A stretch of 64,000 nt of DNA, from assembly GCF_001941625.1 (NCBI RefSeq), contig NZ_CP016076.1, positions 2,108,001 through 2,172,000 on the forward strand. Direction: 5' to 3'. A program made the position numbers and the translations under genes. Below, in pieces: positions 26,320 to 34,820 of this stretch. Under the pieces are notes generated by a model that saw only the letters and a list, made by a program, of their open reading frames with translations, was not told the DNA's origin and ran no database searches. Numbering within the stretch: the stretch's first letter is position 1; each line of letters opens with the position of its first letter. Source of the DNA: Actinoalloteichus fjordicus (GTDB lineage: Bacteria; Actinomycetota; Actinomycetes; Mycobacteriales; Pseudonocardiaceae).

Positions 26320-27040
26320 GGGACCGCGATCCGAGACGTCGCTCGCGGTCGACCGCGATACCGACGTTCCGGGTCTCGTCAGGCTGGGGGCGGCCTCGCT
26401 CCCGCCTGGTCGGCGGCTTCGGCCTGACCGCAGGCCGAAGGCGCGGACCGCGTCTCTCGCGCCCTGCGCCGGTGTTCGGCCCTCGGTGCTCGTGGTGTCG
26501 TCGAGTTCCCCGCGATGCCCGTGACCCCCTAGCTCGCCGTCGACGCCCTCAGGTCTCCTGCGGGGCGGCTCGTGGCGTCCGGCTGCTCCGGCCTGTGGCA
26601 GGACCCCCGTCTCGTCTCCGTGACAGCGTCCGTGCCGTCGGAGCCGGTCGACTCGCCGTTCTCGTGGTGATCCGGTCGGCTGCCCTCGGCTCGGTTCGGC
26701 GGATGCCCGCGGGATCAAAGGGCCCCTCGGCGCAGGCGCCGAGTCCTCATGGTGGTACGGGATTCCGTTCCACCCGCGTTGTGTCCCGGCCGACGTGTCA
26801 CACCCTGCGCGCCCGCCACTCTGATCGCCGTCGGCGGCCGAGGCCCGCAGCCCGCCGATCTGTCCGGCCTCGATCCTGCCGACGTCGGACGCAGTCACTC
26901 GGCCTTGAGCCCCCGTTCGGCCGGACTCGACGGCGGCCCGCCCGGATCGACGTCTCTTCCGGCGATCCAGGCAGGCCGCCCGACCCCCGCGAGTCCGCCG
27001 GTCGGACCGCGCCCGGTGTGCCCGTGCGTGCCTCGCAGGC
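26320..27040. other. Convergent intergenic region, no gene seen
   Basis: About 720 bases lie between the DUF3040 gene and the end of the minus-strand transglutaminase gene. Overlapping open frames on both strands are Arg/Pro/Ser-rich and lack domains or ribosome sites, so I leave them out. Confidence 0.4.
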
Positions 27041-29482
27041 TCAGGCCCGCCCGGTTCTGGGACGCAGCACCGAGCGGGGCAGCAGTCGCGCCGTCCACGA
27101 CATCGGTGCGGTCTGTCGCAGGCTCTGCGCGACGGTGTGCATGGCCGCAGGCAGTGTGGGATCGACCTGTCCAGCCTGCCCGTACCAGTCACGTTCGACC
27201 TCGGAGACCAGCGTGCCGAGGGCGTGGGCTCCGCGAGGATCGAGCGAGAACTGCCGGATCAGCCTGCCCGCCGTGGTTCGCACCGTCTCGCTCGGGCTGA
27301 CGTCGGTGCCCCGATCGCCCGCCTCGGCCAGCAGTTCGCGCCAGGCGGCGCTCGCCGCACCCGGGCCGAGCGCCGAGATCGTGCGGAACCGGGCGGTGCG
27401 CTGTCGAGACCGCAGGAAGGAGGGGCCCAGCAGGCCGCAGACCGCCGCCAGCGGCACCAGTGGCAGCCACCACCACCCGGCCGGTCCGGCGGGGAGCAGC
27501 AGCCACCACAGCCACGGCAGCGCGGCGGCGAGCGCAACGGCGAGCAACAGCATCCGCAGGCGGAGTGTGCCGTCGGCGTCCGGCGGACCGGCTCGACCCG
27601 TCCGGCCCGACGGGACGGATCGTCCACCGAGCCACGACAGCACCGCCGCTCCCAGCATCGCGAGCAGCGCCGCCGCCGTCCAGATCCACAGGGCGCCGGG
27701 CGGGGCGCCCTTGCTCGGCGTGGCGCCGCCGCCCAGGCTCAGGTCCTGCGAGGTGGCGTCGTCGGTGGTGGAGGTGCTCGTCGTGGTCGTCTCCGCGGGC
27801 GCCGTGTCCTCAGTCGGCGTCGGCGTGTCGACCTGGTCGGGCAGGTCCTCGTTCAGGTAGTTCGGAGTGATCATCCGGCCGTCGGAGGGCGTCGGTTCGA
27901 AGGTCACCCAGCCGATGTCCTGGAAGTAGGCCTCCACCCACGCGTGGGCCTCTCGGGTGCCGATGACCCGGTACTCGCCCGCGTTGTAACCGCCGGTGAA
28001 ACCGAGGGCCACCCGGGAGGGCACTCCGACGGTCCGCAGCAGGGCGGCCATCGCCGAGGAGAACTGCTCGCAGTAGCCGGTCCTGGAATCGAGCAGGAAG
28101 TCGCTCAACGCGTCGGAATGGCTGCCCTGCTCGGTCTCGAGGCTGTAGGTGAAGCCGTTCTCCGGCTCGGTGAAGAAGTCGTTGAGCGCCTTGGCCCGGT
28201 CCGCGGCGGTGGGCGCGCCTGCGGTGATCTCGCCTGCCAGGGCGATCACCTCGTCGGGAATGCCCTCGATGTTCAGATACACCGGATCGACGTCGACCGG
28301 GTCGGGTGCGGCCTGGAGCTCGGCGAAGCTAGGCGTGGCGAGGGAGGTCTCCACGGTGTAGGGCTCGGCGATCTGACGATCGCCGTAGACGGTGCCGCTG
28401 CGCTCGTCGTACCGCCAGCTGTCGTCCACGCCGCGCAGCGCGGTCGGCGTCCCGTAGACCGGCAGCCACGGGTCCTCGAAGTTCGTCGGTTCGATCTGCA
28501 CACTGGTGATGTCGGACGGGATCGGCGTGCCGACCGGCAGCGGCAGCGCGCCCTCCGCAGGCCCGCCGTCCTGCAGCGGCCCCATCTCCCAGCCCTCGCC
28601 CGCGACGTACTGGTCGAGCGTGAACAGCCGTAGATACCGGGGATCCTCCAGGCCCCGCACCCGGAACAGCTCCACGTCGCTCTGGTTCAACTGGCCGCGC
28701 AGCGAGGTGAAGGGCTGGAACCCGATGCCCTGGGTCCCGCCGCCGGTGCCGGGCAGCCTGCCGTCGGTGCCGATGAACGTCAGCGTCGAGCCCATGCCCA
28801 GCGCCAGCACGGCCGCTGCGGCGGTGATCGCCACCATGGGAGACCGCCCCGGCTCGGTCCGTCCGGAGCCCGACCCGCCCGCCCGCCGCCAGCCCAGGGC
28901 CTTGAGCCTGCCGTCCACCGCGAGCAGGGTCGCGAATCCGACGGCGCCGAGGACGAAGGTCCACCACGGCAGCATCTCCGGTGCCAGTGACGCGGGCACC
29001 GCGAACACGGTGAGCAGCACGAGCCCTGCGGCGGCGGGAGCCTTGACCGACACCGCGAGCAGGTCCACCAGGATCGCCACCAGACCGAGCGCCGCCACCA
29101 GCACGGCGGTGATCGCGGCCGTGGTCTCGATCGGCGGAATGCCGATCCGCACCTCGGAGGTGGCCTGCATGAGCAGCGACTGAAGGTCGTCCACCGCCTC
29201 CGGCCCAGGCAGGACCATGAGGACGCCCTGCCTGCTGAAGACGGCGGTGATGAGGAAGACCAGCACGATGAACTGACACGCCACCACCAGCGGCGCGGGA
29301 ACCTGAAGCGTGCGCAGCAGGATGCCCGCGCTGACGATCGCCACGACGGCCACGACGGCGAACAGCAGCCAGCTCATCGGCGCGACCACGCCTGCGATGG
29401 CCGTGGCGGCGCAGATCACCGCTCCACCCGCGACGGCCGCGGTCGCGGAGTCCTGCTCCCGTGCCGTCCACGACACGCTCAT
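27041..29482 (-). CDS. TgpA-like membrane transglutaminase-domain protein
   Basis: An 813-residue protein. The start MSVSWTAREQDSA overlaps the upstream DUF58 stop by 4 bases (ATGA). About six transmembrane segments fill the first 240 residues, an extracytoplasmic region follows, then the transglutaminase-like core with its triad: Cys in TGYCEQFSSAM, His in EAHAWVEAY, Asp in FEPTPSDG. A Thr-rich linker (TTTTSTSTTDD), one or two more membrane segments and a cytoplasmic DUF4129-like helix end the protein. The fold suggests a cell-surface peptide crosslinking or cleaving enzyme. It is the last gene of the moxR-DUF58-tgpA operon, a common trio in actinobacteria. Confidence 0.92.
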   Translation of the reverse strand: MSVSWTAREQDSATAAVAGGAVICAATAIAGVVAPMSWLLFAVVAVVAIVSAGILLRTLQVPAPLVVACQFIVLVFLITAVFSRQGVLMVLPGPEAVDDLQSLLMQATSEVRIGIPPIETTAAITAVLVAALGLVAILVDLLAVSVKAPAAAGLVLLTVFAVPASLAPEMLPWWTFVLGAVGFATLLAVDGRLKALGWRRAGGSGSGRTEPGRSPMVAITAAAAVLALGMGSTLTFIGTDGRLPGTGGGTQGIGFQPFTSLRGQLNQSDVELFRVRGLEDPRYLRLFTLDQYVAGEGWEMGPLQDGGPAEGALPLPVGTPIPSDITSVQIEPTNFEDPWLPVYGTPTALRGVDDSWRYDERSGTVYGDRQIAEPYTVETSLATPSFAELQAAPDPVDVDPVYLNIEGIPDEVIALAGEITAGAPTAADRAKALNDFFTEPENGFTYSLETEQGSHSDALSDFLLDSRTGYCEQFSSAMAALLRTVGVPSRVALGFTGGYNAGEYRVIGTREAHAWVEAYFQDIGWVTFEPTPSDGRMITPNYLNEDLPDQVDTPTPTEDTAPAETTTTSTSTTDDATSQDLSLGGGATPSKGAPPGALWIWTAAALLAMLGAAVLSWLGGRSVPSGRTGRAGPPDADGTLRLRMLLLAVALAAALPWLWWLLLPAGPAGWWWLPLVPLAAVCGLLGPSFLRSRQRTARFRTISALGPGAASAAWRELLAEAGDRGTDVSPSETVRTTAGRLIRQFSLDPRGAHALGTLVSEVERDWYGQAGQVDPTLPAAMHTVAQSLRQTAPMSWTARLLPRSVLRPRTGRA

Positions 29483-30756
29483 GCGTTCCTCCCGTGATCG
29501 CCTGCGTAGACGGCCGCACCGCGTTGCAGGTCCGCCCGACACAGCTCCGCCCAGATCGCGCTCATCACCTGGTCGGGTCGGGCGACGACGACCGACCAGC
29601 CCGCCGCCCGCAGTAACGCCGCAGCGGGTGCCGGATCGGGTGCGGCAGGCTGATCCGAACCGGCCCACGCGCGCACGTCCACCAGCACCGCCGCGCTGCG
29701 CAGTCCCCTCGGTCGATGCCGAGCCAGCTCCTCCGCGGCGCCGGGCGTGACCGCGCCGAGCACGGCGAAGGTCTCCTGGCCCGCACCAGGATCGCTCGTC
29801 CATCGCAGGTCACGGCGGTGGGACGGGGCGAGCATGGCGAGCGCGTCGAGCACCCGTGAGTCCCCGTGCCCGCCGTCGCCGGACCCGCCCGCCAACACCT
29901 GTCCGTCATCGGTGCACAGCCGGACCTGGTGGCTGAAGCGGTGCAGGTGCACGCACACGCTGGCCGCGAACGAGATCGCCCATTCCAGACTGGACGTCGG
30001 GCCCATTCCCCGATGCGCCGCCGATCTCGTGTCGAGCAGGACGGTCGTCCCGCCCCGCCACGGGCGGTCCTCGACCCGCACCATCAGCTCGTCGCGTCGT
30101 GCCGTCGACTTCCAGTGTACCTTCCGCAGATCATCGCCCTGGCGATACGGCCGGACGATGGCGTCGTCCTCGCCCTGCCCGGAGCGCAGCCGGATCGAGC
30201 CGTCCTCGCCTGCGCCCAGCCCGGAACCGCCCGGCACGCCGTGCAGCGTCTGCACCGTCGGGACCACGATCACCGAGGACGTGCCTGCGGTCTCTCGGTC
30301 GAACTCGGCGAGGCCGAAGCTGTCGGTGACCTTCAGCAGCAGCGGTCCCACGCGGTGGAAGCCGCGTGTCGACGGCCTGATCCGATAGCTCAGCAACAGC
30401 GGTCTGCGCTGATGCGGCCGAGGAGTGAGAAAACGGGGCCGCTCACCGACGGCATAGGGGACCGAGTCCTCCAACAGCAGCGATCCGGCGCGCAGCCTGC
30501 CCCGACCCCATACTCGCAGCCGGACCTCGGCCGAGTGGCCTGCCTGCACGCGGGTGGGGACGATCAGCCGCTCCACCGCCACCCCGCTGCTCGACCGGCT
30601 CGCCACCCCGGCGGCGATCAACGGCAGCGCGATGGTGAAGAGCGCGACCCTGGCAAGGTCGCGCTCGTTGAGCACCAGCGCGCACAACGCCGCCGCGATC
30701 CCCGCCGCCAGCAGGCAGCGCCCTCGGGTGGTCAGTCCTGCCAGTGCCCTGCGCAT
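29479..30756 (-). CDS. DUF58 (von Willebrand A-like) membrane protein
   Basis: A 425-residue protein with two N-terminal transmembrane segments (CLLAAGIAAALCALVL and a second) and the DUF58 signature YRQGDDLRKVHWK-STARRDELMVR in the C-terminal half, a von Willebrand A-like fold. I use the inner ATG (complement of 30754-30756), which has GAGG about 7 bases upstream. An ATG 7 codons earlier, at 30777, is the alternative. DUF58 proteins work with MoxR AAA ATPases as chaperone-like pairs that mature surface or metal-binding proteins. The stop overlaps the tgpA start. Confidence 0.9.
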   Translation of the reverse strand: MRRALAGLTTRGRCLLAAGIAAALCALVLNERDLARVALFTIALPLIAAGVASRSSSGVAVERLIVPTRVQAGHSAEVRLRVWGRGRLRAGSLLLEDSVPYAVGERPRFLTPRPHQRRPLLLSYRIRPSTRGFHRVGPLLLKVTDSFGLAEFDRETAGTSSVIVVPTVQTLHGVPGGSGLGAGEDGSIRLRSGQGEDDAIVRPYRQGDDLRKVHWKSTARRDELMVRVEDRPWRGGTTVLLDTRSAAHRGMGPTSSLEWAISFAASVCVHLHRFSHQVRLCTDDGQVLAGGSGDGGHGDSRVLDALAMLAPSHRRDLRWTSDPGAGQETFAVLGAVTPGAAEELARHRPRGLRSAAVLVDVRAWAGSDQPAAPDPAPAAALLRAAGWSVVVARPDQVMSAIWAELCRADLQRGAAVYAGDHGRNA

Positions 30757-30817
30757 CGTCCGCCTCGAACTCGACATCGTGACATCGGTGGCCCGTCGGG
30801 ATCACTCCCGGCAGGAA

Positions 30818-31912
30818 TCAGACGTGCTGCCCGGGTGTGGGCCACTCGCCGGGTTGTGCGCCGCGCGGCGGACCGCCGCCCGGTGGCACGGGACCGCCGC
30901 CCTGCGGAACGGGGACGCGGTGCAACAGCGCTCGCACCAGCTCGGACGACGTCCGCCGCGCGGCATGGGCCTCGGCGGTGAGCACCAGTCGATGAGCGAG
31001 GACGGGGATCGCCACCGCCTGCACGTCGTCCGGGACGACGAAGTCCCTGCCCAGTAGGGCGGCCTGTGCCCGAGCCGCCTTGACCAGATGCAGGGTCGCC
31101 CTCGGCGAGGCACCCAGCCGTAGCTCGGGAAGTCGTCTGCTGGCGGACACGAGCTCGACGGCATAGCGCCGGACCTCGGTGGCCAGGTGGACTCCTCGGA
31201 CCGCCTTGACGAGTTCGAGGACGTGGGCGGCGGTGGAGACCGGCCGCAGGTCGGCCATCGGGTCGTGGCCGGAGTGCTCGTCGACCATCGCCAGCTCGGC
31301 CTGCGGGTCGGGGTAGCCGATGGAGACCCGAGCGGTGAAGCGGTCTCGCTGTGCCTCGGGAAGGGCGTAGGTGCCCTCCATCTCGACCGGGTTCTGGGTC
31401 GCCACCACCATGAAGGGCGCGCCGAGCGGATAGGTCTTGCCGTCGACGGTCACCTGATGCTCGGCCATGCACTCCAGCAGCGCCGACTGGGTCTTGGGCG
31501 AGGCTCGATTGATCTCGTCGCCCACGACGATGTTGGCGAAGACCGGTCCGGGGCGGAACTCGAACTCGGAGTTCTGCCGGTTGTAGATGGAGACGCCGGT
31601 GATGTCGCTCGGCAGGAGGTCCGGGGTGAACTGGATGCGGCTGACCGTGCAGTCGATCGACTTGCCCAGCGCCTTGGCGAGGGAGGTCTTTCCCACTCCC
31701 GGCACGTCTTCGACGAGGAGGTGTCCCTCGGCGAGCAGCGTCACCATCGCCGTGCGCACCACCTCCGGCTTGCCGACCAGCACCCGTTCCACATTGGCCG
31801 AGATGGCGCCCGCGACCTGCTGCACCTCGCCGAGACCTGCGGTCGGCCGGGCCTCGGGCGGCTCACCATGCTGCGCCGCGGGTGGCGCGGTGGGATGAAT
31901 ACTCGACGTCAC
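30818..31912 (-). CDS. MoxR-family AAA ATPase
   Basis: A 364-residue MoxR ATPase. The frame is open another 89 codons upstream, but the GTG (complement of 31910-31912) has AGGAGG 4 bases before it and begins VTSSIHPTAPPAA, so I use it. Walker A is EDVPGVGKTSLAKAL, Walker B is VVGDEINRASPKTQ, with sensor 1 ATQNPVEMEGTY and the arginine-finger region PEAQRDRF. The C terminus is Gly/Pro-rich. It is the first gene of the minus-strand trio with DUF58 and the transglutaminase and is divergent from mraZ. MoxR is thought to remodel the VWA partner protein. Confidence 0.93.
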   Translation of the reverse strand: MTSSIHPTAPPAAQHGEPPEARPTAGLGEVQQVAGAISANVERVLVGKPEVVRTAMVTLLAEGHLLVEDVPGVGKTSLAKALGKSIDCTVSRIQFTPDLLPSDITGVSIYNRQNSEFEFRPGPVFANIVVGDEINRASPKTQSALLECMAEHQVTVDGKTYPLGAPFMVVATQNPVEMEGTYALPEAQRDRFTARVSIGYPDPQAELAMVDEHSGHDPMADLRPVSTAAHVLELVKAVRGVHLATEVRRYAVELVSASRRLPELRLGASPRATLHLVKAARAQAALLGRDFVVPDDVQAVAIPVLAHRLVLTAEAHAARRTSSELVRALLHRVPVPQGGGPVPPGGGPPRGAQPGEWPTPGQHV

Positions 31913-32386
31913 ACGACCTCCTGTGCTGTTCGGTGCCGCCGCAGCCGGTGGACCTCTGGGGTTCTGGCGAGGCACGGAGGGCGATGACCGGAGTGCGTCA
32001 CGTCGGTCGACGGTGTGTGCCGACGTCAGTCTGTCGGTCGTGCACCGAGCGGCGAGCAGCGTCGCACTCAGTCTGTCAAACCTCGGTGCGATCCCCCATG
32101 GCGGTTGAAGATCCTTTGCGGCAGGAGTGACGCCCTGGGCACTGGCCGCGTTGCTCGCCGGCGGTCGTTCCACCGTCACCCACTTCGCTCCCGATCGCCG
32201 GGCGAGCCCGGCCGGGCGGTGTCCGATCTCGCCTCGACGCCCGCAGAAACGCCTCGCGCGATCGGGTGGTTGCGGGGGAGGCCCGTCACGGTGCTCCGGG
32301 GCGCCCCACCACGCCCCACCTCAGGGCGCACCCCTCTCAACAGGCAAAACGTCGACACGATCGAGCCGGGGCGCGCTCGTTTCGCG

Positions 32387-32414
32387 TTGACTGTGGTGCA
32401 TGGTGGGGTAATGT
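32387..32414 (+). promoter_or_regulatory. Promoter of mraZ and the dcw cluster, sigma-A type
   Basis: TTGACT (-35, 32387-32392), a 16-base spacer and TAATGT (-10, 32409-32414) form a good vegetative promoter about 65-70 bases before the mraZ ATG. It would drive the start of the division cluster. Confidence 0.75.
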
Positions 32415-32469
32415 GGCCGCCGGTGGGGCAGACGGGGGCCCTGTCGCCGATCTCGTCGGATCGGTGGGG
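32403..32469 (+). promoter_or_regulatory. Candidate MraZ operator: GTGGGG direct repeats
   Basis: GTGGGG occurs at 32403, 32423 and 32464, spaced 20 and 41 bases (about two and four helical turns), overlapping the -10 box and running to the mraZ ribosome site. MraZ binds direct repeats with a TGGG core in its own promoter in E. coli, so these are candidate autoregulation sites. G-rich DNA makes chance copies likely. Confidence 0.45.
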
Positions 32470-32482
32470 GAGGTGGCGCGCG

Positions 32483-32914
32483 ATGTTCCTCGGCACACAC
32501 ACTCCCCGACTCGACGACAAAGGCAGGTTGACGCTTCCTGCCCGGTTTCGCGACGCGCTGGCAGGGGGGCTGATGATTACCAAGGGACAGGATCACTGCC
32601 TCTTCGTCTTCCCGCGCGCGGTCTTCGAGGAGATGGCGCACAAGGTCGCGCAGGCACCCTTCACCAACGAGTCGGTCCGCGCGTACCAGCGGTACCTGTT
32701 CGCGGGAACCGACGAGCAGCGGCCGGACGGGCAGGGGCGGATCTCGATCACCCCGGACCTGCGGCGTTATGCGGGCCTGACCAAGGACTGTGTCGTCATC
32801 GGCGCGATCAGCAGGCTGGAGATCTGGGACGCCTCGGCGTGGGAGCGATACCTGGACGATCACGAGGACGGCTACGCGCAGGCTCGGGAGGAGGTGCTTC
32901 CGGGAGTCTTCTGA
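32483..32914 (+). CDS. mraZ: Transcriptional regulator MraZ
   Basis: A 143-residue protein. GGGGGAGGTGG precedes the ATG. The start [23 protein letters not shown] is the first SpoVT-AbrB domain and [18 protein letters not shown] the second, the two-fold MraZ structure that forms a ring and binds its own promoter. It is the first gene of the dcw cluster and should autoregulate it through the GTGGGG repeats upstream. rsmH follows after 218 bases with its own ribosome site. Confidence 0.97.
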   Translation: MFLGTHTPRLDDKGRLTLPARFRDALAGGLMITKGQDHCLFVFPRAVFEEMAHKVAQAPFTNESVRAYQRYLFAGTDEQRPDGQGRISITPDLRRYAGLTKDCVVIGAISRLEIWDASAWERYLDDHEDGYAQAREEVLPGVF

Positions 32915-33132
32915 GCCGGAGGAAGTCCTCCGCGGTGCGGCGTCCTCCGCACGGCACAGCGGTGAGCGCGGTTCGGATGCTGTGAGGCCTCGGTCCGCTC
33001 GGTCCACGGTCCTGGCACACCTTCCCCGGTGTCAGGGCAGGCGGGCGGGCGGGGACCTGACGGTATCCGCCCTGGTGATCACGCGACAATTCATCTCAGT
33101 TCGCAGTCGCGCCACCGTGGGAGGGGGCCACC

Positions 33133-34119
33133 ATGACAGAGAAGAACACGCCGTCGAGAGCGGACGGCCGGGCCCGACACGTGCCGGTCCTGCTCGATCG
33201 GACATTGGAACTGCTCGGGCCCGCGCTGTCCGGCGATCAACCGGTCCTCGTCGACGCCACGCTGGGGCTCGGTGGGCACACCGAGGCATTCCTGACCGCG
33301 TATCCGAGCCTCACCGTCGTCGGTCTCGATCGGGACCCGCACGCTCTTCGCCTGGCGGGCGAACGGCTCGCAGGCTTCGGTGACCGAGCCAGGCTGGTGC
33401 AGGCGGTCTACGACGAGCTTCCCGAGGCACTGGCGGGCCTGGGCATCCCGAGAGTCGACGGCGTGCTGTTCGATCTCGGCGTCTCCTCGATGCAGCTCGA
33501 CGAGACAGAACGAGGCTTCGCCTACGCGCAGGACTCGCCGCTGGACATGCGGATGAACCCGGAGACCGGGCCGACCGCCGCCGACGTGCTCAACGAGTAC
33601 GCCACCCGAGATCTGGCCAGGGTGCTGCGCGTCTACGGCGAGGAGCGCTTCGCCTCCCGGATCGCCGCCGCCGTCGTCCGCGAGCGGGCCAAGGCACCGT
33701 TCGTCACCAGCGGCAGGCTGGTGGAGCTGATCTACGACTCGGTGCCCGCCGCGACGCGCCGCACCGGCGGCCACCCCGCGAAGCGCACCTTCCAGGCGCT
33801 GCGGATCGAGGTCAACACCGAACTGGACGTGCTGGGCAGGGCCGTCCCCGCCGCCGTCGACGCGCTGCGGACGGGCGGGCGGGTGGTGGTGCTCTCGTAC
33901 CACTCCCTGGAGGACCGCATCGTCAAGCAGGCGCTGGTCGGACGATCCCGGTCCACCAGCCCCGAGGGGCTGCCCGTCGAACTTCCCGGCCACGGACCGG
34001 AGTTGAGGCTGCTGGTCCGGCGAGGAGAACAGGCGAGCGAGGACGAGGTGGCGGCCAACCCGAGAGCCGCCTCGGTGCGGCTGCGGGCCGCCGAGCGGAT
34101 CAAGGAGGCGTCGGGATGA
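33133..34119 (+). CDS. rsmH: 16S rRNA (cytosine1402-N4)-methyltransferase RsmH
   Basis: A 328-residue methyltransferase (formerly MraW) that modifies C1402 of 16S rRNA in the ribosomal P site. GGGAGGGGG is close upstream of the ATG. Motifs: [16 protein letters not shown] site [31 protein letters not shown], and [20 protein letters not shown] near the catalytic region, then [15 protein letters not shown]. It is the second gene of the dcw cluster; its stop overlaps the ftsL start (ATGA). Confidence 0.97.
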   Translation: MTEKNTPSRADGRARHVPVLLDRTLELLGPALSGDQPVLVDATLGLGGHTEAFLTAYPSLTVVGLDRDPHALRLAGERLAGFGDRARLVQAVYDELPEALAGLGIPRVDGVLFDLGVSSMQLDETERGFAYAQDSPLDMRMNPETGPTAADVLNEYATRDLARVLRVYGEERFASRIAAAVVRERAKAPFVTSGRLVELIYDSVPAATRRTGGHPAKRTFQALRIEVNTELDVLGRAVPAAVDALRTGGRVVVLSYHSLEDRIVKQALVGRSRSTSPEGLPVELPGHGPELRLLVRRGEQASEDEVAANPRAASVRLRAAERIKEASG

Positions 34120-34820
34120 GCACGGGAATGCGGACCCCCGGCCGAGCGGGTCGCAGCAGGACGGCGACCAGCATCCAGACGGCCCGCCGGGGCCGTCGTC
34201 GACGCCTCTCGGCCGTGCTGCCCAGGAGACGGCCGGGCTCCGCACCGAGAGCGCCCTTCGTGCTGCTGGTGATGGCGCTGCTCAGCGCGGGGCTGATCGG
34301 CACGCTGTGGCTGTCCACCTCGGCGGCCTCGGACTCCTACGAACTCAGCGACCTGCATGCCGAGGTCGCCTCGCTCACCGAGGACACCGAGCTGCTGCGG
34401 CAACAGGTGGCGGAGCTGGAGGCGCCGGGAACGCTGGCCGAGAAGGCGGCCGAGCTGGGCATGATCCCGGTGGAGGACCCGGCCCGGCTGCTGGTGTCGC
34501 CGGACGGGTCGGTCGAGCTCGTCGGCGAGCCGTGGCCCGCCGAGGCCGACTCTCCGGAGGAGGCGGCGTCGGGAGCAGCGCCGGAGGCAGGGGGCGATGG
34601 GGACCCCGAGCAGCAGGCGGGTCTGGTGCCCCCGGTGGACGGGGAGACCGACGAGGCGACCGGCGACGAGAGCCGGGCCGAGGACGCTCCGGCCGACGAG
34701 GAGGACACGGAGAATCCCGAGGATGCCTCGGATGCCGGGACCTCCGAGAACGCTGAGAACTCCCAGAACTCCCAGAACTCCCAGGACTCCGAGACCACTG
34801 AGAACTCCGAGGCACCCTGA
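34116..34820 (+). CDS. ftsL: Cell division protein FtsL with a long acidic tail
   Basis: A 234-residue protein recognised by position and topology: a basic cytoplasmic N terminus, one transmembrane segment ([19 protein letters not shown], about residues 48-66), then a leucine-rich coiled coil ([22 protein letters not shown]). The domain ends at [21 protein letters not shown]. FtsL joins DivIC/FtsB and FtsQ in the divisome and helps activate FtsWI. The last about 95 residues are unusual: very acidic and disordered, with repeated N-S-Q units near the end. Actinobacterial FtsL tails vary, but this one is long. The start overlaps rsmH and the stop overlaps ftsI (TGATG). Confidence 0.88.
   Translation: MSTGMRTPGRAGRSRTATSIQTARRGRRRRLSAVLPRRRPGSAPRAPFVLLVMALLSAGLIGTLWLSTSAASDSYELSDLHAEVASLTEDTELLRQQVAELEAPGTLAEKAAELGMIPVEDPARLLVSPDGSVELVGEPWPAEADSPEEAASGAAPEAGGDGDPEQQAGLVPPVDGETDEATGDESRAEDAPADEEDTENPEDASDAGTSENAENSQNSQNSQDSETTENSEAP

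Larger units (their letters stand above)
31913..32482. other. Divergent regulatory region between moxR and mraZ
   Basis: No gene is supported; long open frames here are extensions of moxR and mraZ upstream of good ribosome sites. The mraZ side holds a clear promoter (32387-32414) and GTGGGG repeats. The moxR promoter was not located. Confidence 0.5.

Noticed and set aside
26472-27860. 462-codon plus-strand frame over the intergenic region and the end of the transglutaminase gene
   Set aside because: It is antisense to a confident gene for much of its length and is Arg/Ser/Pro-rich without domains.
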